Of a DNA stretch of 64,000 nt, positions 20,578 to 35,172 are shown piece after piece. The position numbers and the translations under genes are program-made. Source of the stretch: Tricholomella constricta (taxonomy: Eukaryota > Basidiomycota > Agaricomycetes > Agaricales > Lyophyllaceae); the NCBI GenBank assembly GCA_013368375.1, contig JAACJP010000012.1:744001-808000 (forward strand), read 5' to 3'. A model generated the notes under the pieces. The model was given only the letters and a program-made list of their open reading frames with translations. It had not been told where the DNA came from and ran no database searches. The first letter of the stretch is position 1. The number at the start of each line of letters is the position of its first letter.

Positions 20578-23500
20578 TTACACGACAGGGCTTCCTTCTC
20601 GCTCATTCTTGTCCCACGCACTCTGTAACGCTGCACCGAGCGACTTTCCGAGGTGCAACGCCAATGGAACTGGGACCGCATTTCCTATTTGCCGAATTTG
20701 CTATTGAGCGAAGGACACTAGTTTTAGCGGCGCTAAGAAAGAAACCCAGAGGATAAACACTGACATTCTCTACCAACTTCTGGGGCGCGTCGTCCGCTGA
20801 CATGAAAATATAGTGGTCTGGGAATCCCTGAGTACGTGCGCATTCACGTACGCTCACGATCCGTTTTTGCTGTGAATTCAAAGGATTAGTAACGAATATG
20901 CCTTACAGGGAATACAGCCTCGGAGACTGACGGATGGATGAAGCACCCATGACTGCTTTACATTCGGTGCGAGTTTCGTCATAGCACACTTGAATTGAGA
21001 CGCGCCGTCCATTCTTCCGTAGAAAGCTATGTACAACTGAGTGTTGACACTGGTGTGAAACAGAAAGGAGCATACACTTGTCGGCTTGTTTTGCGCCAGG
21101 CTTTGCATGATTTGGCTGGAGGACGAGGGGAAGGTCTGGCGGTACATTAGTAAATCCGTATCACAACAGACACGAATGTTGAAGGACTACCTCTGTGGTC
21201 AGCCCACGGCTTCAAAGGAACGGTCGTAGTTCTGAAGGCGAACTGTGAATCAATGCTGAAGACAGAGACGTAAGACACGCACGCCTCGACAAGCCTAGCT
21301 GAAAATGTTCGAGTATATTGCCCTTCGACTTTCTTGTCTCCCATCTCTGATCGCAGCCACATCTGATAGCGGTTCGTCGGTGCAGTGGCGTACTCTACGC
21401 CCTTTGGGAATCCAGTGAGGAAAGGGGCCTCCCGATCCCTTTGTACGGCGCGGAATTGTTGGATGCCGTCCTCGCGACGTCGTTTGTTTTCCCGCTTGTT
21501 GAAATCTTTCATCGGGATGATCTCGTGCGGGTTGATCCTAGAAACCAACGAAGATAAGACTGGCGAATCCAGAGTATTTTATGAGAACGTCACCACTCAA
21601 AGGGAGGCTGTTTTTATGTATTATTTATTTGCATCTTCGTCAGTGTTATGAAATGCAGCCAAACTTACCAGATCTCCAATGGCGTCGTCCACCGTGATGG
21701 CTGGCAGTGGGGCACATTGGTGATTGACTTCAGGATCCAGACTTCTCGAGACGGGGTGAAGGTACCCAGTCGGCAGCGTCGAGCGGTTCATTTTTCTCGG
21801 GAAAGCGTACACCGGAATGGGGAATCCGGGTATTGGGTTACCGCGCTTCGCGCCCCAGAAGATGACGCGCCGACGACCTTGCGGTGCACCGTACTGCCCA
21901 GCTTGGAGGAGTTTGCAGCGGACCTGATACCTAGCGGGGAAGATGCACGACACTGATGAGGAAAGGACACGAAGAGGAGAGAAGATTGCCTTACCCAAGC
22001 GCGATGAGTGAGCGCATGACAAACTTTACCATCCCAGCTTCAATTCCGCCTTGGAGCGAGCGTTTGGTCTTGCTATGGGTGCTCATCAAGCGATAGTTTA
22101 TGAAGCCGGCTACGTTTTCGAGCAGGAAATACCGCGGGTCGTAGTGCTCGACGTAACTAAGCATGTTTACAGGCAGAGTGGACCTGCAAAAAGGTCAAAA
22201 ATCAGCCGTAGTTGGCACCACTTGGCCATGACATGTTTACCTGATATCGTTTGCTTTCTGGAGAGGAGGAAGATAAAAATCAGTGTTCCCATTGCAAGCC
22301 AATATTTGCTAAACCCACTGGATTGTGGTTTGCCCGGCTGAAGGACTGGCATGGAGGGCCTATGTAAGGAGTGTGTGAGGTCATAGAACTATGTAGATGC
22401 CATTACATTATTGCTCACCACCCGAAATCATGTCAATTTCAGTCTTCTTGGGCATATGGGGCAGATATGTCTTGCCATTATTTGATTTTAGGGGCTTGGG
22501 ATCGTTCCCAGCATCAGTTTCAATTGCATGTTTCAGCAAAAGGCTTGAATCCTGGCAGTAAACTGTGGCTTCCGGATGATTCACTCTGATGAATGGTTAA
22601 TAAATGCTTCATGAATCATAGAACAAAGACTGACTGATATGTCGCTGCCGCAGATGGAGAGAACTCAACAGCATATTTTGTCTTCACAAAGCCACTTATG
22701 TCCAGGCCAGTTCCAAGACCACCGGCACCTTGTAAAGCATGATAAGCGCAAGGTAGAAATGCACCTGAGGTATTCATACCACTGAACAACTCCAAACATG
22801 TGATAGGTCCATTTATCTCCAAAAGTTTCTGTTCCTGCCTGAGTTTCTCGACCCGCTTCTTATAGCAGATCCCACAATTATGAAGCACGTTATCTTTCAT
22901 TTCCCAGAGGCCTGGGCCATTCTCGCCATCCCCTCCCTGTTGGTTGACATAGAAATGGTCATCATGCTTTACCCATCGATCAATCTCCGCAGAATCTGTC
23001 AAATGGCGGATGAAGCAGACCCCTTCAATTCGATCTAGGTCATCAAGAATATATTTTTTTGTCCTGAGATAGAGGTGACGCTGCAAAAAAAGCAAATAGG
23101 ATTTTTGGGAGGACGCTGAAAAGATCGGCAAACTTACCTCGTCGGATCGCAAGAAATTCTTTTCCTTCTCATTCAATTTATTGTATCTTCCAAAGTACTG
23201 GACAGTGACTTGAAGAGAACTGGAGATCTTCACAATCTGTGCAACGTCGAGGAGTCCGGCAGTCGCCTTAGGCCGAATGTAGATGAAGTCGTAGAGATGG
23301 TAGTCGATGCCAAAATGTGAGAAACCATTAAATATACTCATGTAGTCCGCAAGGTCATCTTGTCGCCTTTGCATCCCGCAGGATAGACATGGTTTACTGG
23401 GAGGAGAGAATTCGAGTACCTGGGCGAGTTCGTCCTCTCCAGGAATGTCCAGAAATTCAGCGTCCTTTTCATTATATGCCAGCCTAAGAAGAAAATCAAA

Positions 23501-25819
23501 GAAAGGTCAGGTGCCAATCAGACTTGAGGCTTACGAGCAATGGAAGTCATTGGCATCGGGCTGTCCATCATCTATACTCTCAAGATCCTCTGAACCCATC
23601 ATTGTGACTTTGCATTTCTTGAAAATGCTTGCAATTGGGTTATCTTCACATTTATACAGCAAAAAAAGTGACTTCGAGTGTGCAGTTTCTTGCAAGATGG
23701 TCTTCGATCCATGGACAAACCATTGGCCATGGAACATTTTGACGAATTGACCGTCCACAATCGTTTCAAAGAAATAACAAATTCGGCAAAACCTAAAGCA
23801 TGTCATGGTTATATAAACTTTCAACCAAAAAGTAAGACTCACCAGAGCCGATTTGCGTATGAGTTGGGAGACTGAGATGCATCAGCCTTTGCATTCTGAG
23901 CCCTTCTTGTATCTTCATCATCACCTGGATTGACCATGACATCGTCACCGACCTAATGCGTGACAACGTCAGTTTTTAATGACATGCTCATTTTGTAAAG
24001 ACATACACAATACTCCACGCCGTCCATAATGACACTCGCATAAGATTGGCCTTCAAGATCATTTGAACCCCATTTCATGCTTGCTGGGTCATTATGGTGG
24101 GCCTGAACATTGTCAATTTCGGCTGCAACGTCAGCGTCATCGAAGGCGGATGTGCCAGCAACTTCTAGTGATCCCTTGAAGAGGTGTCGCGCGATACGTG
24201 ATACGATAGGTGTGACGACCGTCATATTACGGTGCCTGAGTACTTCCTGCTCCTTGTCGGCTACTTTCCTTCGAGATATGGCTTTGGATTTCGTGTAGTT
24301 GTCATCGTATGAATCTAAATCTTCCGGACCCAAGTAGGTTTGGAGCAATGGGACGGATTTGAAGGGTATCCCATGCATCTTGCAAATATCTTGCAGAGAC
24401 GCAGTAATGTATGATTTCTGAGAATGTTCAGTATGCTTTTGAAACTATCATAGAGAAAATACTTACGACATCATCCGATTGAACATCAGCCTCAGTGAGT
24501 GTCCTCCCAAGCATATTGAGACATGCCAACACATCATCGCTCGCCACAGCACAGATCATTTCGCTGTCACTCTCTGAATCTGTGTCTTGAAGAGATTCAA
24601 GGAATTCGTCATAAGTTATCTTCGGGGTAATAATGGCTGCGTTGATCATCCAATGGAGGATACGGTGCTGTATCCAAAAGGGACTGAAAAATGGCCTATA
24701 CTGATCGGATGGCATGTCTAAAATATACCATGCGAATTTTGTGCGTATATAAATCTTGCTGCAGGAAATAAAGTCAAAAATGGTCTGTTGCTTAATTGTA
24801 CTAGCAGAAAAACAAACCTGTCCATTGAATCAGTCAGATTTGAAAAACTGTGTATATCAAGCTCAAGAATGGTCGAAAGCTTGACTCTCTGGGCGTCATT
24901 CCCATCCTCGTCGTCGTTGTCGCCGTCATCGTCATCATCGTCTTCACTGTTTTGTTTTTCAATGTCGTTTTCATCATCCTCAATCCACGGCTTTCCCAAT
25001 CCAGATGCGCTGAAATTCTGTTTCGAGTGCTTGAGTGCCAATAATTCCGCAAGGGGAATGAGCATGTTCGTTGAGGCGTTGTAGATCGTGAATTCGCACA
25101 GGACGCGAACAGGTATTTCGAGGCTCTCAAAAGCATCCAGACGATTTTCTCCAGGTATGATTAAATCATCGTCCTCAAGGATTTCATCGTCCTTGACCTT
25201 ATAAAACTGCGAACCTAGACGGCCCGCTTGAATTTGTTCCAAAAGAGTGATATGCATGTAACTATCCTACCATTAATTTCTTCGAAGGAAGTCGGCATGG
25301 CTTCCAGGGTGACACTGGAGCCAGAGGCAAGAGGCGTCGGCAGACTGTCGGGAAGCCGGTGTCGAGGCAAGCAAGTCCGATATGGAGTTACTTCCTCATC
25401 CTCCTCCGAGGGCGAGAGAGTCACGCCAGTCACTGAAGTACCTTGCGCAGAGAAGTCTGACACAGTGGGAGAAGCAAGCAGTCCATTGGTCGAACAATCC
25501 ATAGTGGCCTGGTGACGAGAATAAGGTCGAGAAACGCGAATCTCGGATATTGTCAAGCTTACATCCTCGTAATCCGATACAGTGGGCGATATGGGAATGC
25601 CTGATAAAACCTTATAAAAATGGTCTTAGTATCACGATTTGGAGGGTATCTCTTGGTACTACTCACCTGTTTCATCGTGCCATCGTCCCCATCTCCCTTT
25701 CTCCGCTTTCTCGGACTGGACGGTGCTGGCTCGGCAGCCGTGGATGGTGAAGGCTGCCTTGCTCTTGATTTCAAGGGGCGAGTGGCAATCTCGACCACGG
25801 GGACCAAACGACGCTTCAT
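20578..25819 (-). CDS. DNMT1: DNMT1-type DNA (cytosine-5) methyltransferase
   Basis: A maintenance-type 5mC methyltransferase with more than ten exons. In order it has a basic N-terminus (MKRRLVPVVEIATRPLKSRA, then PRKRRKGD, a likely nuclear signal), a replication-foci domain (LGSQFYKVKDDEI, IPVRVLCEFTIYNAST, interrupted by a D/E-rich insert), and two BAH domains (DGQFVKMFHGQWFVHGS; YDFIYIRPKATAGLL with ILDDLDRIEGVCFIRHL). The catalytic domain follows. Motif I is LELFSG/AGGLGTGLD, split by an in-frame intron; motif IV PPCQSF is near 22340; motif VI is FLLENVAGF; motif VIII is QYGAPQGRRRVIFWG; motif X is RQIGNAVPVPLALHLG, followed by the stop at 20578. All catalytic motifs are intact. The start at 25819 joins by two short introns to the rest of the N-terminus. 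Confidence 0.92.
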
Positions 25820-25906
25820 GAGAAGCTCTAGTTGCACGCTGTGCAGAACATTCAACAAAGAGAGACGACTTTCAAACCCCGACGTCGCGTCTCTCTTCAT
25901 CCCACC
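25820..25906. promoter_or_regulatory. 87-bp bidirectional promoter between DNMT1 and MCM7
   Basis: The divergent start codons of DNMT1 (25819) and MCM7 (25907) are separated by 87 bp. If DNMT1 instead begins at the upstream in-frame ATG at 25900, the gap is only 6 bp. Core promoter elements must therefore overlap the 5' ends of both genes. Confidence 0.5.
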
Positions 25907-28677
<2,771 letters not shown>

Positions 28678-28926
28678 TTGCCCCGTAGAACATTGACTCT
28701 TCTGCTGTTATATACTGCTATAAGTTTATTCTTGTCTGTTTTCTTCTGTAATATTACATATGTAGATGGATATAATGTGTCGTGTTTTCGTTCGACCCTC
28801 TTGCCAACGACATGAGCTCTAAAGGGGTTTGTCCACTGCGTTGATCATTAACACCGAGCAGTATCTATCTATACAAAGGATATGAGATCCCAAAACACCA
28901 GAAGTCCCCCATCTTGACCAAGTGCG

Positions 28927-31751
28927 TTACGAAGCATGCTCCCAGCTATCGCCACTACTGCCGCCTGGGCTGATTGCCCGACCCGGGCTAGGTCTCGGCT
29001 CATGGGACGGACCCGGCTCGTCACGATAAATGGGTGTCGGACCTGCTCCAGCCGTCGACGGCTCATCGTCGTCCAAGAACCCAGAATGGAACCTCAGCCC
29101 TGTTGAGTCCCGGTCCTGCGGATGTGACCCCCTTAGAGCAGTCCCCTCATCGTTGTCTTCGTCGTCGTCCGACACCTCTCCGAAGGCATCATATAGCTCT
29201 CTAGTGGGGCGAGAACTGCCTGAAACAACACCGCTGCGGTTCCCGGCGAGCGCGCTCATTGACATGTCGTCGCCAGCGGGCAAGGTAGTGTAGTTCGCGA
29301 GACGAGCCTTGCGTCTACGCCAGAAGAAGACACCCATGCCGATGCCGAAGAGCGCAACTGCTCCGATGGCGCCAAAGAACCATTTCTGGCTCGACACGAG
29401 GTTCGAAAGACTTGGGAACCAGCCGACATCAGGTGTGGGATGCGGTGTGTCGCTCGGGAATGCGGGGCTGGTATTTTCGCCGGGCGCGTCACCGTGGTCT
29501 CCGGGAAGATGGGATGTGGGTTTGCTACGGAACGTAGAGGAAGTTGGAGTCGCGTAGACGGGAGCCTTAATGTGAACAGGAAGGACATTTTCAATGAGCG
29601 GGACTTCATATTTTCTGGCTTTCGAGGGGTCGATGGTTGATCCCCAGAATTTCATGTTCCATCCTAAAAAAGTACCGTTGTTCGTGTGGGGTGTATTTTG
29701 ATCGTTGACTTTAATGGTCCAGTCGCCGACAGGACTTTCGCCCCTAACAATGTATCCTCAGTGTGATTTCGGGTTGGTTGCAAGGAAGCTTGCTCACCAG
29801 TGCTTCACAGACATGAACATCCATCCAGGGTATCCGGTGTTAGCTCGGTCACCACCCCGTTTCTTCGCCAGAACACTTGTAATGTTATTTGGACTCGTTA
29901 TCTCGATCTCGACGTCACCGCGCGCCATATGGTTGATCCAGACTTTGACGTTGATATGCTCCAGAGACTCGAAGTTGTTCTGGGCCAACATCTCCTTTGT
30001 GATCAAGATAGTGCTAGTTATACCGCCTGTGCCGATGAACTGACCGCCTGAGTAGTGCTCTTCCGCGTCCATGGTACCGTTTCCAAGTTGAATGGCAGGA
30101 GTTTCAAACCATGCTTGAGGCTTCACGAGTTTCCATGACTGAGCTGCTGTGACGTATTTGGCAGCATCCAGAACGCCGTAACCGTACTTGTAGCTGTATA
30201 GTCTACCGCTTGCTGTAGGCTCCCAGTCTGAATCTTCTGGGTTGATCATGCGACCGTTCTCTACACAAAGGTATTGGACATCACGCCACGTCAAATCAGG
30301 GCTACCACATGAAGACATATTAGGATAAGTCAGACGAGATAACAGATAGGACACACCGAGCCTCCAACGCAAGGGCGAATACACCGACTGCATTCGGGGC
30401 CGCAGCGGAAGTCCCGCCATGGGCTTGTGTACATTCGTTCTTTCCCTTGTCAGTAGTTACCTGATTGAAGAGCGTTAGTTGAATACAACGTCGAGACAAG
30501 GCGTGTTAGACGAACGATTTGCTTGCCACTTCCTGAACTGTATGCAACAATCATATTGGCCGCGCAAGGTTCTGAGTAATATGGATGAAGCCCCTTGTAA
30601 TCCACCGCCGACACGGTAACGGAGTAAATACTATTCGTGTACCCATCGAAATTGCACTGGTCCCCGTTTGCAGCGCCATTGCCGCTGGCAAACACAAAGA
30701 TAGAGCCCTTTCCGCCCCTGCCGTTGTTGATACCATTGACGACAGCTTTCTTGATGAGATATCCCGGGCCTTCCATAGATTGGCCGTTATCAGGAGGTCC
30801 CCAGCTACAGCTGTATATAGAAACATTCTGGTAGCCATAGTTAAGGGCGGCGGCCTCGTCCACATCTGATATGGGGCCCGAAAGTATACGGACACCTGCG
30901 ATCTTCGAACGGTATGCGATACCGATACCACAGGCTCTGTTCTTCACCGCTGCGATTTGTCCGGCACACCTTGTCCCGTGAAGGTCGTCGAATTTCTTGG
31001 GAGTTGGCAAAGGCTCGTGGTCGTTGAAGTCGTATGAACTGTCAGCGTCCTGTATGGTAGCGCTTAGTATACTTATAATGAGGCCGCGAAGTGACTATAT
31101 TGTACTCACAAAGTTATCTTTTAGATCCTCACTTGTATAGTCCAAACCGTCGTCCACGAGAGAGGAGATAACGCCTTTGCCTGTCAGTCCCATTTCCCAA
31201 ACGGGCGTTACGTTCATCATGTGGTCCGGAAATTCGTCGTTTACTAGATGCCACTGCTTCGAGAACATGGGGTCTTTTATCCCAAAGCGTTCTGCGACTG
31301 CTTGAGAGGAAAAATTGCTTGGCGGTGTGAGAGGCGGTGGTGCGCGTTTCGTGCGTTGACGAAGGGTCTGTCGTGAAAGATAGGGAAGCGAAGAAACAAC
31401 CTCCTGAGCGCGGATTTGATCTTCAGAGCGTGGTACGAGATGGGCGTGGTCTGCAGAGCTGGCCATGACACGGAGGACGTTAAACGTGTCGATGACGGGA
31501 TCAGGATCATTACTCCGTGAAGTCAGGTTTGGTTTTACTGCTCGGACGAGCCAGTGATTAAGCAGCTGCCCAGCCTGTTCCACCACCTCTACTCCCAATG
31601 CCCTTGCGATAACATCCAAGGAAGCCCCTGCCCGGGGATCGTGCTCGATGACATAGTAATTGTGCGTGGAATATGAGCGTTTTGTAGGCGTGAATGCAAG
31701 CGCAGATTGATGGACTAGGACGGCGAGAACGAGTGGCCACGGCAGCTTCAT
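28927..31751 (-). CDS. KEX2: Kexin-like proprotein convertase, copy 1 (downstream)
   Basis: A membrane-bound subtilisin-family (S8B) protease of the late Golgi that cleaves after dibasic sites. A signal peptide (MKLPWPLVLAVLVHQSALAF) leads into a prodomain ending at the self-cleavage site RTKR (133-136). The catalytic domain has Asp about 200 (SLVDDGLDYTSED), His about 238 (DLHGTRCAG), the oxyanion Asn in FASGNGAANGDQC, and Ser in HGGTSAAAPNAVG, which sits on a short exon. The P domain follows (WKLVKPQAWFETP ... GDVEIEITSPNN ... GEDPVGDWTIKV-type ending). The C-terminus has a transmembrane helix (GAIGAVALFGIGMGVFFW) and an acidic cytosolic tail. The first exon is 31110-31751. All catalytic residues are present. 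It is a tandem paralogue of the gene at 31950-34743. Confidence 0.92.
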
Positions 31752-31949
31752 CGAGGAAGCTGGGAGGAAAGGAGTGTAGAGATAGAGATGGGTGTTGCGG
31801 TTTTCTGTAAGTACCAAGTGAAGCACTCGGCGCCTGTAAGCACGGCAGCTCGGCAACAGTCGATCGTCCACCTCTATCCTCATTTATGCATTTCTATTAT
31901 TATTCCGCTTTTAAATAGGGTATAAATCAAAGGTATATGGATGGTTGCT

Positions 31950-34743
31950 TTATCGTCCCCGTGCATCTTCCCAACTGCCATCGCCACTAACGCGGCGCAG
32001 CGCCTCTGGGACAGGTTTACTTGACACCGCTGTGACCGGCGTCGTCTCATCAGGCTCATCCCGGTATTTGGGCGTGGGCCCCGTTCCCGCTGTTGACAAG
32101 TCGTCATCGTCAAGGAAGCTGGAATGGAACCCCAGTCCCACAGATACCCGGTCCTGGGGGTGCCGGCCAGCTGAGGGCACTCCGAGGCCCGCAGGTTCGG
32201 GGCCATATGCGCCATCAATCGATGTCATTGCATGGGCGTCGCCTGGAAGAGACGCATAGTTCTTCAAGCGTCCTTGGCGCCGCCTGAAAAAGAAAGCACC
32301 CGCTACCAATCCCATCATTGAGATAGCTCCAATTCCACCGAACAGGGCTTTATGCGAGGAGACGACGCGTGTCATGTCTGCGAAGAAACTCTCATCCTTC
32401 TCCTGCTCAGTATTGCCTGCGGGAGTCGAAGGAGTCTTCGTAGGCTCCTGTGTCCGAGAGGATGTTGTTGACGATGTGGACGTCTTCACCTCGTCTTCAG
32501 TGGGCAGGAAAGCCGTGGGTTTGGCGTGCTGTTCAGTAATAGTCGGTGTATCGACCACAGGTCTGTGCGGGTCGTTGATGGGGGGAAGGATATTGTCGAC
32601 AACAGGAACCTCAAATTTCTCGGCTTTGGCTGGGTCGATTGTGGTACCCCAGAATTTCATCTTCCAACCGAGGAATTTACCACTTTCGACGGTAGAGTTC
32701 TGGTCCGATACTTTGATTGTCCAGTCACCGATAGGATCTTCGCCCCTAGAATCAATTGAGTTGCAGAAATTGTTTAAAAGGCCAGAAAATAACCAACCAG
32801 TGCTTGATGGACATGAACACCCAACCTGGGAAACCGCTCTTCGACTCGTCGCCGCTGCGCTTCTTGCCTAAGATACTCTTGATACCCTTTGGGCTGATGA
32901 CCTCGACCTCTACATCTCCGCGACGAGTGTGTTCAATCCAAACCTGGAAGTTCACATGCTCGAGTGACTCAAAGTTATTGGCCTTCAGCATGTCCTTAGT
33001 GACAGAAATCTTGCTCGTCACACCGTCGGGACCGATTCGGGTACCACCAGAGAACATTTTGGCTTGATCCATCTTGCCGTCTTCTAATTGTATGGTCGGA
33101 GAATCAAACCACGCCTGGGGCTTGACTAATGTCCATTTTTGTGCTGCGGTGACGAATTTATAGGCGTCGAGCACACCATACCCATATTTGTAGCTGTATT
33201 TCCGGCCAGTCGCAATCGTCTCCCAGTCAGGATCCTCGCGGTTGACCATCTTTGCGGTTTCGATGCATAGGTATTGGATATCGCGCCATGTCAACTCAGG
33301 ACTAGATTGATTGTTAGTCAGTTGAAATAAATTCCAACGGTGAGGGGGGACTCCAAGCTTACCGAGCCTGAACAGCAAGGACAAACACCCCAGCCGCATT
33401 GGGGGCAGCGGCAGAGGTTCCACCGTGGTTTGTGGCACACTCATTCTTGCCTCGGTCAGTGGTAACCTGTTGGAGAGTGTTCAGCGATATTCAGACAGAG
33501 ATTGCATGTTCGACGAACGATGTGCCGGCCATCTCCAGAGCTGTAAGCGACAATCATGTTGGCTGCGCAGGCCTCCGAGTAGTATGGATGTTGGCCTTTG
33601 TAGTCGAGGGACGACACAGTCACAGAGTATATGCTATTGGTGTATCCATCATAGTTGCACTGATCTTCATGTCCTCCACCGTTTCCGCTAGCAAACACAA
33701 AGATGGAGCCCTTTCCACCGCGACCATTGTTGATGCCGTTGACAACAGATTTCTTGATAAGATACGAAGGAGCGCCCAAAGCCTTCCCATTGTCCGGGGG
33801 ACCCCAACTGCAGCTGTACACGGAGACGTTCTGGAAGCCATGGTTCAGAGCGACGGCTTCGTCCACGTCACTGATGGGCGCCGATAGGATACGGATGCCT
33901 GCGACTTTCGAGTCATGCGCGATGCCGATACCGCAGGCATCGTTCTTCGCTGCAGCAATCTGGCCTGCGCAACGCGTTCCATGTCGGTCATTCCATTTCT
34001 TGGGGTAAGGGAGATCTTCGTGGTCGTTGAAGTCGTAAGAGTTCACGGCGTCCTAAAATTCGTCAAGGTCTCGCGCTGAGTATCGCAAAGCAATATATAC
34101 GCACAAAGTTCGGTGCTAGATCATCGCTGGTATAATCTAGGCCATCATCGACAACAGCAGAGATGACACCTTTTCCCGTGAATCCCATCTCCCAGACAGG
34201 CACAACGTTCATCATATGCTCGGGGTGGGCGTCGTTGATCAAGTGCCACTGTTGCGGGAAGATGGGGTCCTTAATGCCAAATCGTTGCGTTACATCCTCT
34301 AAGGTCGCAGGTGGCCGTACAGCCGGAGGTGCGCGCTTGTTTCGTTGGCGCAGCACCTGTCTCGAGAGATGTCTGATCGAAGCGACAACCTCGCGAGCGC
34401 GGAGGCCATCTTCAGAGCGGGCTGACAGATGTGAGGAAGCTCTGCCACGAAGCCTTTGGAGGGTTTCAATGACAGGATCAAAATCCTGATGACCTCCTCC
34501 ACGGGCAACCAACTCGGAAGTAGGAGGCTTCTCGGCACGCACCAACCAGTGGTTCTTGAGCTCCCTAAGTTCCTCAACCGGTTCCACTCCTATCGAATGC
34601 ATAACATCGTCCAGCGATGCACCTGCGTTTGCCGTTGGGTCGTGCTCCACTACGTAGTAGTTGTGGGTGTCGTATGTGCGGGTTGCACCAAGGGCAAACT
34701 TGGGTGCGAGGAATGTTACGGCCAGCGTCCAGAAGAGTAGCAT
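31950..34743 (-). CDS. KEX2: Kexin-like proprotein convertase, copy 2 (upstream)
   Basis: Tandem paralogue of the preceding kexin, same strand and same exon plan. Signal peptide MLLFWTLAVTFLAPKFALGA; prodomain ending at RNKR (134-137); catalytic Asp about 199 (AVVDDGLDYTSDD); His in DRHGTRCAGQ; oxyanion Asn in FASGNGGGHEDQC; Ser in NHGGTSAAAPNAAG. The P domain (WTLVKPQAWFDSP ... GDVEVEVISPKG) is followed by a Thr/Ser-rich stalk, a transmembrane helix (ALFGGIGAISMMGLVAGAFF) and an acidic tail ending in SWEDARGR. The two copies differ throughout, most in the prodomain and stalk, so this is an established duplication rather than a recent one. 198 bp separate the stop of this gene from the start of the next. 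Confidence 0.92.
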
Positions 34744-35172
34744 TGTCCTACAATGTCAGGGGAGAGTCGGGTGGGAGCCCAGATGGGCTTTTAACGCCAT
34801 CCTAATCAGGGTGCAATCAAATGCGGCTGTGTCATTGCATCAAACAGCGATGGTCATGAAACGTGAATCGCATGCCATCACCATCACCAAGTGTAAGTCG
34901 ACATATGCATACGGGCCCAAACGTTGGGGGTACTTTGGTGAGAAATAAGCGGGAAAGGTCATATGTATGGGATTCTGAGTGAAGATCTAGGAGGAACACA
35001 GGGTACAAATTGCCGGCGGTCACATTTGCGCATCAGCTGTTCTGATCATGTGCGCCACCTCTCGTTATTCCTGTCAAAGCAATCGGTTGGTTTTGTCTCA
35101 TCTATTAGCAAATGGCATGTAGAGAAAGGCTACAGTAATACGAGGGACATCATCGAGTATGAACAAAGCAAG
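34744..35172. other. Intergenic region between POT1 and the upstream kexin gene
   Basis: These 429 bp hold the POT1 3' end and the promoter of the kexin copy at 31950-34743. Small open frames here are not supported by any family motif. Confidence 0.5.

Noticed and set aside
20603..20881. Degenerate DNMT1 C-terminus lacking motif X
   Set aside because: The unspliced frame loses it, but splicing at GTAGAG to CAATAG restores RQIGNAVPVPLALHLG and a stop at 20578.
28927..34743. Kexin tandem as an assembly duplication
   Set aside because: The copies differ throughout, in introns, prodomains, stalks and tails, so they are separate genes.
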